DNA of 64,000 bases. It comes from Blautia schinkii DSM 10518 (GTDB taxonomy: Bacteria; Bacillota; Clostridia; Lachnospirales; Lachnospiraceae). Both the position numbers and the translations under genes were made by a program. Below, piece by piece: positions 52,500-60,547 of the stretch. Within the stretch, counting starts at the first letter, position 1, and the number at the start of each line of letters is the position of its first letter. Location of the stretch: positions 124,001 through 188,000 of the forward strand of contig JNKJ01000014.1 of assembly GCA_000702025.1 (NCBI GenBank). Direction: 5' to 3'. Below the pieces are notes generated by a model. The model saw only the letters and a program-made list of their open reading frames with translations. It searched no databases and was not told where the DNA came from.

Positions 52500-54020
52500 A
52501 TGAAACGATTATATAAAGAATTAGAGAGCTACAGTCACAAGGATTACTACCCATTCCATATGCCGGGGCACAAACGTAATCCTTTTTCTGTAGATGGGGA
52601 ATTCCCTTTTGACAGGGATATTACAGAAATAAACGGATTTGATAATCTACATCATCCTATGGGGATTTTAAGAGAAGCCCAGGAGGAGGCAGCGCGTATT
52701 TATGGTGCGTGTAAGAGCTTTTACAGTGTGAACGGAAGTACTGCTGCTATTTTGTCTGCTGTATCGGCGGCGGTATCTAAGGGCGGGGAGATCCTTATGG
52801 CGAGAAATTGTCATAAGTCTGTTTATCATGCCTTATATTTAAGAGATTTACAGCCCACCTATATTTATCCACATGCAGATCACAAATTGGGGATAAACGG
52901 TGGGATTTCTCCGCGCCATGTGGAAAGATGCCTGGAGGAGAACCCGAATATTGAAGCTGTGCTTATCACCTCGCCCACATATGACGGGATTGTGTCTAAT
53001 GTGAAGGAGATTGCGGAGATTGCACACAGCCACGGAGTTCCTCTGATCGTGGATGAAGCACATGGGGCGCATTTTTGTTTTTCTGATTATTTCCCTGTGT
53101 CCGCGGTAGATATGGGTGCGGATGTAGTGATCCAGAGTCTGCATAAGACTCTTCCGGCTATGACACAGACAGCGCTTCTCCATCTCTGCAGTGACCGTGT
53201 GGAAAGCGGGAAGATAAGGCGTTTTATGGGAGTGTATCAGACCAGCAGTCCTTCCTATGTGCTGATGGCAAGTATTGACGCGTGTATGGATAAGCTTGCA
53301 CGGGAAGGAAGGCAGATGTTTAAGGAATTTACTGGAAATTTGGATACTACCAGGGAGCGTCTGCAGAAATGCCGTCATATCCGTCTGCTTGACGCGGATA
53401 TGATGGGCGGCACGGAGATTTATGATTATGACAGGTCCAAGCTTTTGTTTTCCACAGTGGGCAGTAGTATCAATGGAAGTCAGCTCCATACGATTTTGAG
53501 AGAAGAGTTTCATCTCGAAATGGAGATGGAGGCGGAATATTATGTGCTGGGTATGGCTACGGTAGGAGATACCCAGGAAGGCTTGGAGCGACTTTGCAAT
53601 GCTATAGAAGAGATTGACCGGAGAGAGGCTGAAAAAGCGTCTGCCGAAACATGGAAGGAGGCGGGAGAACCGAACATTCCGCAGGATTCCGGAGAATATA
53701 GAGATGCAAAGGGAGCGGAGGATTCCAGGGAATCCAAAGAAAAAACAGGTGAGGGTCATCCATATATCCGGATGAAGCAGATGATGCGTATTCCCCAGGC
53801 ATTGGAAGCCCCGGAGCGCAGATACCCTCTTGAGGAAAGTGTGGGCAGGATTTCTTCGGAATTTGCCTATTTATACCCGCCCGGTATCCCGATTCTTGTC
53901 CCGGGTGAACAGATTACTGGACTTTTTGTGCGGAATGTGAGAAGATACATGGAGCAGGGGCTTGAATTACAGGGCCTCAGTGACAGTACAAACGAGACAA
54001 TTTGTGTAGTAAAGGAGTGA
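52500..54020 (+). CDS. Orn/Lys/Arg decarboxylase-like PLP enzyme (YaaO family)
   Basis: 506 residues. YPFHMPGHKRNP at the N terminus and SLHKTLPAMTQTALLH with the PLP-binding Lys. VDEAHGAHFCFSDYFP supplies the PLP-ring Asp. A small C-terminal domain follows a low-complexity charged insert (about 380-425). This fold includes ornithine, lysine and arginine decarboxylases; YaaO of B. subtilis is at the same place before tmk-holB. The exact substrate is not determinable. Confidence 0.92.
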   Translation: MKRLYKELESYSHKDYYPFHMPGHKRNPFSVDGEFPFDRDITEINGFDNLHHPMGILREAQEEAARIYGACKSFYSVNGSTAAILSAVSAAVSKGGEILMARNCHKSVYHALYLRDLQPTYIYPHADHKLGINGGISPRHVERCLEENPNIEAVLITSPTYDGIVSNVKEIAEIAHSHGVPLIVDEAHGAHFCFSDYFPVSAVDMGADVVIQSLHKTLPAMTQTALLHLCSDRVESGKIRRFMGVYQTSSPSYVLMASIDACMDKLAREGRQMFKEFTGNLDTTRERLQKCRHIRLLDADMMGGTEIYDYDRSKLLFSTVGSSINGSQLHTILREEFHLEMEMEAEYYVLGMATVGDTQEGLERLCNAIEEIDRREAEKASAETWKEAGEPNIPQDSGEYRDAKGAEDSRESKEKTGEGHPYIRMKQMMRIPQALEAPERRYPLEESVGRISSEFAYLYPPGIPILVPGEQITGLFVRNVRRYMEQGLELQGLSDSTNETICVVKE

Positions 54021-54022
54021 CC

Positions 54023-54658
54023 ATGTGCCGTCGCTGCAGCGTATCTGCAGTCTGCACAACAGACAAGATTATGGGAAAGATTTTTTACATCATGGGAAAA
54101 AGCGCGTCCGGCAAGGACAAGATTTATGGGCGTTTGGCAGCAGACGCCGGACTGAACCTGAAAAAATTAATACTTTATACCACTCGTCCGATCCGTGCGG
54201 GTGAGGAATATGGGAAGCAGTATTATTTTACGGATGATAAGAAGCTGAAGGAATTCCGCAGAGCCGGAAAGCTGATCGAGGCCCGTTCCTACCAGACTAT
54301 GCATGGGGTGTGGACGTATTTCACGGCTGACGATGGTCAGGTGAATTTAGAGAAGTCAGATTATCTGGGGATTGGTACACTGGAATCTTATCTGAAGATG
54401 AAGAAGTATTATGGCAGTGGAAGTGTGTGCCCTATTTATGTGGAGGTGGAGGACGGGGAACGTCTTGCCAGGGCTTTGCAGCGGGAGCGGAAGCAGGATA
54501 TCCCTAAGTATGCGGAAATGTGCCGCAGATTCCTAGCTGACGAGGCGGATTTTTCAGAAGAGAATATTTTAAAGGCCGGTATTTGGAAGAGATTTGAGAA
54601 TATTGATCTGGATATCTGTGTGGAGGAAATCGTAAATTATATAAAATCTTTGCAGTAA
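54023..54658 (+). CDS. Guanylate kinase-like NMP kinase
   Basis: About 211 residues. After a short Cys-containing leader the kinase begins MGKIFYIMGKSASGKDKIYGRL, and LYTTRPIRAGEEYGKQYYF is the GMP-binding motif of guanylate kinases. The P-loop is GKSASGKD: the usual Ser/Thr after Lys is Asp. The start ATG 54023 follows AAAGGAG five bases upstream, overlapping the end of the decarboxylase gene region. It stands in the chromosomal slot where B. subtilis has thymidylate kinase (yaaO-tmk-...-holB). Either a divergent Gmk or a kinase for another nucleotide. Confidence 0.8.
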   Translation: MCRRCSVSAVCTTDKIMGKIFYIMGKSASGKDKIYGRLAADAGLNLKKLILYTTRPIRAGEEYGKQYYFTDDKKLKEFRRAGKLIEARSYQTMHGVWTYFTADDGQVNLEKSDYLGIGTLESYLKMKKYYGSGSVCPIYVEVEDGERLARALQRERKQDIPKYAEMCRRFLADEADFSEENILKAGIWKRFENIDLDICVEEIVNYIKSLQ

Positions 54659-54828
54659 TTCATTCCGGTGGTAAATAAATACACAAATAATTAGAAAAAT
54701 TGTAATTTTTGTGTATTCCAATGTAATAAAAAAGTTTTTTAAATATGCATATTTTATGATATAATAGAATTGTGCAAAAGATACAAACGGATTGTTATAA
54801 CAAATTCAGGGATAGTGAGGTGATTCTT

Positions 54829-55818
54829 ATGATGGGTTTTAATAATATCATTGGACACGATGAAATAATCAAGCATCTGAAGAATGCTATACAGACAGGG
54901 AAAGTGTCACATTCCTATATTTTTACAGGTGAGCCAGGCTCAGGGAAAAAGCTCATGGCCAGCACCTTTGCCATGACTCTGCAGTGTGAGGCCAAGGGAA
55001 CAGAACCCTGCCAGAAATGTGATTCCTGTAAAAAAGCCTCAGGTAAGAATCATCCTGATATAATCATGGTAAGCCATGAGAAGGCCGGCACGATTTCAAT
55101 TGACGAGATTCGTGATCAGGTTATTCACGATGTGGATATTAAGCCTTACTGCAGTCCTTATAAAATATATATTATTGTTGATGCGGATATGATGACACCG
55201 CAGGCGCAGAATGCTCTTTTGAAAACAATTGAAGAGCCGCCGGAGTATGCAGTCGTCATGCTGCTTACCAGTAATGTGGACAGTCTCTTGCCTACTATCC
55301 AGTCACGCTGTGTACGGCTGGACCTGAAGGTGGTGGATGACAGTCTTGTGAAGCAGTATCTGATGGAGAGGCTTCATGTGCCGGATTATGAGGCTGAGCT
55401 TGACGCCTCCTATGCCCAGGGAAGTATCGGCAAGGCTAAGGCTGCGGCAACCTCCCAGGAATTTTCTGAGATGACGCAGAGTGCGCTTAAGATTCTTAAA
55501 TATGCCAATTCTATGGAAGTGTATGAGCTGGCAGATGCGATAAAGAATCTATCTACAGAGAAACAGAACATAAATGATTACCTGGATATTTTCCAGTTTT
55601 GGTTCAGAGATGTGCTTATGTTCAAAGCTACCAGGGAGATTGATAACCTGGTATTTAAGCAGGAAATAAATTTTATCAAGGAACAGGCGAGTGTGCGTTC
55701 TTATGAGAATCTGGAGAAGATTCTTGAGGCGCTGGAGAAGACGAAGGTGCGTCTACGGGCAAATGTAAACTTCGAGCTTGCATTGGAGCTGTTGTTCCTG
55801 ACGATTAGGGAGAAATAG
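54829..55818 (+). CDS. holB: DNA polymerase III delta' subunit
   Basis: About 329 residues. NNIIGHDEIIKHLKNAI, SHSYIFTGEPGSGKKLMA, the zinc-binding Cys cluster LQC...EPCQKCDSC, IIVDADMMTPQAQNALLKTIEEPP and TIQSRC. The P-loop ends GKK rather than GKT/S, consistent with a delta' clamp-loader subunit that does not hydrolyse ATP. The ATG at 54829 follows GAGGTGATTCTT; the earlier open frame lacks homology. Followed by ricT as in Firmicutes generally. Confidence 0.95.
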   Translation: MMGFNNIIGHDEIIKHLKNAIQTGKVSHSYIFTGEPGSGKKLMASTFAMTLQCEAKGTEPCQKCDSCKKASGKNHPDIIMVSHEKAGTISIDEIRDQVIHDVDIKPYCSPYKIYIIVDADMMTPQAQNALLKTIEEPPEYAVVMLLTSNVDSLLPTIQSRCVRLDLKVVDDSLVKQYLMERLHVPDYEAELDASYAQGSIGKAKAAATSQEFSEMTQSALKILKYANSMEVYELADAIKNLSTEKQNINDYLDIFQFWFRDVLMFKATREIDNLVFKQEINFIKEQASVRSYENLEKILEALEKTKVRLRANVNFELALELLFLTIREK

Positions 55819-55819
55819 A

Positions 55820-56719
55820 ATGACAAAAGTAGTTGGCGTTAGATTCCGTAACGTAGGAAAAATATATTATTTTAGTCCAAAGGGATATGAGATTAAGGCC
55901 GGTGATCATGTGATCGTTGAGACTGCGCGAGGTGTGGAGTACGGCAAGGTTGTTCTTGCTCCCCGGGAGGTCGGCGATGAGGATGTAGTGCATCCTTTAA
56001 AAGAGGTGGTCAGAGTAGCTACCAAAGAGGATGATGAGAAGGAAGAACAGAACCGTTTAAGGGAAAAAGAAGCATTTAAAATATGCCAGAAGAAAATCCG
56101 TGAGCATGGTTTGGAAATGAAGCTAATCGACGCGGAATATACCTTTGACAATAATAAAGTGCTGTTTTATTTTACAGCAGACGGGCGTATTGATTTCCGT
56201 CAGCTTGTAAAGGATCTGGCAGCAATTTTTAAAACCAGGATTGAGCTGCGTCAGATTGGTGTGCGTGATGAGACTAAGATTCTTGGCGGTATCGGCATCT
56301 GCGGAAGATGTCTCTGCTGTCATACGTACCTGTCTGAGTTTGCGCCTGTATCTATCAAGATGGCCAAGGAGCAGAATCTTTCTTTGAATCAGACGAAGAT
56401 TTCAGGTGTCTGCGGAAGGCTGATGTGCTGTCTGAAAAACGAGCAGGAAACCTATGAGGAGCTGAACAGAAGGCTTCCGGGAATTGGGGATATGGTGACC
56501 ACAGCGGAAGGACTGCAGGGTACTGTGCAGAGTGTAAATGTGCTGCGCCAGAGAGTTAAGGTGATCGTAGAGGTAAACGATGAGAAGGAAATTCAGGAAT
56601 ATCCGGTGGATGAACTGAAATTCCGACCCAGAAAGAAAAAAGTTAAGATTTCGGAGCAGGAGCTGAAAGAGCTTGAGGCACTGGAAGATAAAAAGGGAGA
56701 TTCCAAATTAGATGCGTGA
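55820..56719 (+). CDS. ricT: PSP1/RicT (YaaT) family protein
   Basis: 299 residues, MTKVVGVRFRNVGKIYYFSPKGYEIKAGDHVIVETARGVEYG. The Cys-rich iron-sulfur region is ICGRCLCCHTYLSEF and GVCGRLMCCLKNE. In B. subtilis RicT with RicA and RicF stimulates RNase Y-dependent mRNA maturation and Spo0F phosphorylation. It starts 1 bp after holB's stop. A Lys-rich C terminus is present. Confidence 0.96.
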   Translation: MTKVVGVRFRNVGKIYYFSPKGYEIKAGDHVIVETARGVEYGKVVLAPREVGDEDVVHPLKEVVRVATKEDDEKEEQNRLREKEAFKICQKKIREHGLEMKLIDAEYTFDNNKVLFYFTADGRIDFRQLVKDLAAIFKTRIELRQIGVRDETKILGGIGICGRCLCCHTYLSEFAPVSIKMAKEQNLSLNQTKISGVCGRLMCCLKNEQETYEELNRRLPGIGDMVTTAEGLQGTVQSVNVLRQRVKVIVEVNDEKEIQEYPVDELKFRPRKKKVKISEQELKELEALEDKKGDSKLDA

Positions 56720-57449
56720 TCTGGTAAAAGAGAATGAGCGGGTGGATGACCTGCAGAACGGGTATTATGTAATCCAGGACCCGGAGAAATTCTGTTTTGG
56801 CATGGATGCGGTACTTCTTTCCGGATTTGCGAAGGTGAAAAAGGGAGAGAATGTCTTGGATATGTGCACAGGGACCGGGATTGTTCCGATTCTTCTGCGT
56901 GCCAAGACCCAGGGAAGACATTTTACCGGGTTGGAAATCCAGGAGGCGTGTGCGGAAATGGCATGCCGCAGTGTCCGTTATAATGAATTGGAAAATGAGA
57001 TAGATATATTGCAAGGTGACGTAAAAGAGGCTGCTGATATTTTTGGGGCAGCTTCTTTTGATGTGGTCACATGTAATCCTCCTTATATGATTGATTCTCA
57101 TGGATTGCAGAATGCTTATCAGCCTAAGGCGATTGCGCGGCATGAGATCCTTTGTACTTTGGATGATGTGGCAAGGCAGGCTTCTAAGGTGCTTAAGGAT
57201 AAGGGGAGATTTTATATGGTGCACAGACCATTCAGGCTGGTGGAGATTTTTGCGGCGCTTACGAAGTATAAGCTGGAGCCGAAACGGATGCAGCTTGTGT
57301 ATCCCTTTATCGATAAGGAGCCGAATATGGTTTTGATCGAGGCGCTTAAAGGGGGGAATTCACGGGTGGCTGTGGAGAGGCCGTTGGTGGTGTATGAGAG
57401 GCCGGGGGTTTACACAGAGATGGTAATGAATATTTATGGGAAGGTATAA
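56712..57449 (+). CDS. tRNA1(Val) (adenine37-N6)-methyltransferase-like protein (YabB/TrmN6)
   Basis: 245 residues. DDLQNGYYVIQDPEKFCFGMDAVLLSGFA, SAM motif VLDMCTGTGIVPILL, and catalytic VVTCNPPYM identify an N6-adenine methyltransferase. YabB occupies the same place between yaaT and rsmI in B. subtilis. It overlaps ricT by 8 bp. Confidence 0.93.
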   Translation: MRDLVKENERVDDLQNGYYVIQDPEKFCFGMDAVLLSGFAKVKKGENVLDMCTGTGIVPILLRAKTQGRHFTGLEIQEACAEMACRSVRYNELENEIDILQGDVKEAADIFGAASFDVVTCNPPYMIDSHGLQNAYQPKAIARHEILCTLDDVARQASKVLKDKGRFYMVHRPFRLVEIFAALTKYKLEPKRMQLVYPFIDKEPNMVLIEALKGGNSRVAVERPLVVYERPGVYTEMVMNIYGKV

Positions 57450-57451
57450 TC

Positions 57452-58288
57452 ATGGGGATGTTGTATTTGTGTGCTACGCCGATTGGGAATTTGGAGGATA
57501 TTACGTTAAGGGTGTTACGGGTGCTCCGCGAGGTGGATTTAATTGCGGCGGAGGATACCAGGAATAGTATTAAGTTGTTGAATCATTTTGAGATTAAGAC
57601 GCCTATGACTTCTTATCATGAGTTTAATAAGATTGATAAGGGGAGGATTTTGGTGGAGAAGATGTTGAGTGGGGTTAATGTGGCTTTGATCACGGATGCG
57701 GGGACGCCGGGGATTTCGGATCCGGGGGAAGAGTTGGTGAGGATGTGTTATGAGGCAGGGGTTGAAGTGACTTCTTTGCCGGGGGCTGCGGCTTGTGTGA
57801 CGGCGTTGACGCTTTCGGGTCTTGGGACGCGGAGGTTTGCATTTGAGGCTTTTCTTCCGACGGATAAGAAGGAGCGGAGGGCTGTGCTTGGGGAGCTTGC
57901 GGATGAGACGAGGACGATTGTTCTTTATGAGGCGCCGCACAGGCTGTTGAAAACTTTGGAGGAGCTTCGGGAGGTGCTTGGAAACAGGAGGATGACGCTC
58001 TGTCGGGAGCTTACGAAGAAGCATGAGACGGCTTTTCGAAGTAGTATTGAGGATGTTTTGAGGTTTTATGAGAATGAGAAGCCTCTTGGTGAGTGTGTGC
58101 TGGTGATTGAGGGGAAGAGCAGGAAGGCGATGGAGGAGGAAGCCAGAGCGTCCTGGGAGGAAATCAGTATTGAGGAGCACATGGAGATTTATGAGAAACA
58201 GGGTAAGGATAGGAAAGAGGCAATGAAGCTGGTTGCCAAGGACAGGGGTGTGACGAAGAGGGATATTTATCAGTATCTCTTGAAGTAG
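57452..58288 (+). CDS. rsmI: 16S rRNA (cytidine1402-2'-O)-methyltransferase RsmI
   Basis: 278 residues. LYLCATPIGNLEDITLRVLRVL, LIAAEDTRNS, ALITDAGTPGISDPGEELVR, LPGAAACVTALTLSGL and LYEAPHRLLKTLEEL are the tetrapyrrole-methylase-fold motifs of RsmI. It methylates the ribose of C1402. Two bases separate it from the preceding gene. No S-adenosyl regulatory element seen. Confidence 0.97.
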   Translation: MGMLYLCATPIGNLEDITLRVLRVLREVDLIAAEDTRNSIKLLNHFEIKTPMTSYHEFNKIDKGRILVEKMLSGVNVALITDAGTPGISDPGEELVRMCYEAGVEVTSLPGAAACVTALTLSGLGTRRFAFEAFLPTDKKERRAVLGELADETRTIVLYEAPHRLLKTLEELREVLGNRRMTLCRELTKKHETAFRSSIEDVLRFYENEKPLGECVLVIEGKSRKAMEEEARASWEEISIEEHMEIYEKQGKDRKEAMKLVAKDRGVTKRDIYQYLLK

Positions 58289-58314
58289 GGAATTTGGTTT
58301 TATGAGGGAGTAGA

Positions 58315-59049
58315 ATGTTTCAGATTGCTATATGTGATGATCAGCTGGATGAGTGTAATGTACTGAGAGATGCGATTGCAGATTATAGTGCGGCTTGCGG
58401 TATGGACTGTAGTGTCACCAATTATGGTGATGGTAAGTCTATTATTTTTGAACTTGAGGATGGCATAAGGTATGACCTGATTTTTATGGACATTTTTATG
58501 GATGGAATGTCCGGTATGGAGGCGGCGCATCAGATACGGGGATATGATAGGGAGATTCCGATTGTATTTTTGACAGTATCTCCGGATTATGCGTTGGAGA
58601 GCTATGAGGTACAGGCGTTTGATTATCTTGTGAAACCTTTTACAGCGGAACGTCTGCAGGTGACAATGGATCGTTTTCGTGGTATATATGAGGAAAATGA
58701 AAAAGAGAGTATTATTGTTTCTGACAGTGGGCGTTTGATTCGTATTGCATTGAAAAATATTGTTTTTATGGAAAGTCAGCATAATAATCTTTTCATATAT
58801 TGTAATGACGGTCAGGTAATTAAGACGAGGACCCGTATTGCTGATGTGGAAAAGGAATTGTTCAGACGGGATAATTTTATGAAAACACATAAGAGTTATA
58901 TCATTAATATGGATTTTGTGAAATCTGTGGATGATGAGTTTCGTATGGACGGAGGTTTTCGCGTGCCTATGAGGGTGCGTGAAAGAAGAAATATTAAGAA
59001 ACAATATTTTTCATACATATCGGGAAAACAGGCGGGGGGTAAAATTTGA
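58315..59049 (+). CDS. LytTR-family response regulator (AgrA/LytR type)
   Basis: 244 residues. Receiver 1-120 with CDD at 8-10 and phosphoacceptor Asp59 in LIFMDIFMDGMSG, and Lys in VKPF. LytTR DNA-binding domain about 140-238 (IVSDSGRLIRIALKNIVFMESQHNN ... RTRIADVEKELFRRDNFMKTHKSYIINM). Such regulators control surface proteins, quorum-sensing or bacteriocin genes. It lies upstream of the GHKL kinase and the secreted repeat protein. Confidence 0.95.
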   Translation: MFQIAICDDQLDECNVLRDAIADYSAACGMDCSVTNYGDGKSIIFELEDGIRYDLIFMDIFMDGMSGMEAAHQIRGYDREIPIVFLTVSPDYALESYEVQAFDYLVKPFTAERLQVTMDRFRGIYEENEKESIIVSDSGRLIRIALKNIVFMESQHNNLFIYCNDGQVIKTRTRIADVEKELFRRDNFMKTHKSYIINMDFVKSVDDEFRMDGGFRVPMRVRERRNIKKQYFSYISGKQAGGKI

Positions 59050-60317
59050 CTCTTTATACAAGAAATATAATTTTGACCTTTTCTATGATTATTTGCCAGG
59101 TGAATCTTTTTACTGCTATTGTCCCGTCTAGATTCAGTCGTAGGGGTACGGTTATATTTGGAAATGTTTTTAGCGGGATATGTATGATCGTATATGCAAT
59201 TGTAGGTGCAGTGCTTGGAGAATCGATTGCGAGTCAGATGATGTTGACTATCTTTATTATTCCTTGTCTTGGTGCGGCATTGTTTGTATCACGTTATCAT
59301 GACGGAAGATTTTGGTTTGTGTTTTGGTTTTGCGTGACTATGCTTGCAACCATTTCTGAGGCAGGATATCTGCTGGCTTCTATGCTGTTTCCGGGAAATA
59401 ATGCGGCTATGCTTGTTTTTCGTATTCCACCTTTGCTGGCTGCAACAGTTTTTATATTTTTATTTTTGCGGAAACCATTTCGGAGCATGATGGAAACAAA
59501 GGATATTTTGTGGACGCCTCTTGCTTTAACATCAGGGTTATTACTGGCGCTGATGTTTTTTATCAGTGCTTATCCGGAATCCATACAATTCCGCCCAAGG
59601 GATTACCCGGCTACGCTTGCGACAACTATGGTGATTTTTGTGGTTTTGATTACGGAGGTTTTGATATTAGGAAAAATGAAGCAGGCAGCAGATGAACGGA
59701 TGCTGCTTGCTATGTCTAAAAAGCAGTATGAAACGATGATGCATAATCAGCAGCAGATTCGTCATATTCGTCATGATATCCTCCATCATCTAAAAATCAT
59801 TGAAGGTTTGGCGAGACAGGGAAATTTGGAAAGAGTGCAGGTATATACGAGTGCGATGGTTGAGGGAGTGAATACTGCACGTTTGAGTGATTTTTGTAAA
59901 AGTACGGCTGCAAATATGGTGCTGAGCTGGTATGAGGCGGAGGCGAAGGAACATCAGATTGCTTATGAGTGTAAGGCTGATATTCCGGAGGAACTACCTG
60001 AGGCTACTATGGATTTATGCGCGGTACTTTCTAATGCGCTGCAGAATGCATTGGAATACTGCAGAAACGAGAAGGATTCTTTTATCAGGGTGACGGCGTA
60101 TAAGATAAGCGGCACATTGTTTTTATGTGTGGAAAACAGCTGTACGCATATTCCTGAATTTTGTGATGGACTTCCAAAGACAACAAAACTTGAGGATGGG
60201 CATGGCCTGGGGCTTTCCAGTGTGAAGGCTATTGCGGAAAGAAGGCGTGGATATTTTAAGGTGGTTGCGGAGGAGAATATTTTCCGAATTTCGGTGGTAT
60301 TGAATAAGGTTTTTTAA
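59046..60317 (+). CDS. GHKL-type sensor histidine kinase (AgrC-like)
   Basis: 423 residues. Six membrane helices in the first 210 residues, then a short coiled segment, phosphoacceptor region IRHIRHDILHHLKIIEGLARQGN, and a GHKL ATPase domain (NALQNALEYC, GHGLGLSSVKAIAER). The start is a TTG at 59046 (TTGA overlapping the regulator stop by 4 bp) behind GGGGGG. No cyclic peptide precursor (AgrD) or AgrB gene is adjacent, so the signal is unknown. Confidence 0.93.
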   Translation: MTLYTRNIILTFSMIICQVNLFTAIVPSRFSRRGTVIFGNVFSGICMIVYAIVGAVLGESIASQMMLTIFIIPCLGAALFVSRYHDGRFWFVFWFCVTMLATISEAGYLLASMLFPGNNAAMLVFRIPPLLAATVFIFLFLRKPFRSMMETKDILWTPLALTSGLLLALMFFISAYPESIQFRPRDYPATLATTMVIFVVLITEVLILGKMKQAADERMLLAMSKKQYETMMHNQQQIRHIRHDILHHLKIIEGLARQGNLERVQVYTSAMVEGVNTARLSDFCKSTAANMVLSWYEAEAKEHQIAYECKADIPEELPEATMDLCAVLSNALQNALEYCRNEKDSFIRVTAYKISGTLFLCVENSCTHIPEFCDGLPKTTKLEDGHGLGLSSVKAIAERRRGYFKVVAEENIFRISVVLNKVF

Positions 60318-60387
60318 GTAAGTGTTGTACAGGAGGGTACTTGGATTTTCCGGGTACCCTTTTAGATTGTTTTGTTGTATGAGCTTT

Positions 60388-60473
60388 AGCCCTCAAAACT
60401 TGCGTTTTAGCCCGCTTTTCGTTAGCGGGCTCTTTTTGTGCTAAGGTTAATCTGTAAATGCAATTTGAGGGCT
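60388..60473 (+). terminator. Nested hairpin terminator region
   Basis: The inner stem AGCCCGC-TTTTCGTTA-GCGGGCT with CTTTTTG is a standard terminator. It sits inside a second stem whose arms AGCCCTCAAA (60388-60397) and TTTGAGGGCT pair perfectly, with further weaker pairing (TTGC/GCAA). A preceding GGGTAC...GTACCC hairpin with TTTTAG (60334-60365) ends the kinase transcript. No gene between 60318 and 60547. Confidence 0.75.
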
Positions 60474-60547
60474 TTATATACTATATATATATTGAGCGAA
60501 TGATTGCATGAGATTAAGAGATTAGATAAAAGGCAGGAGGTTTTTTG

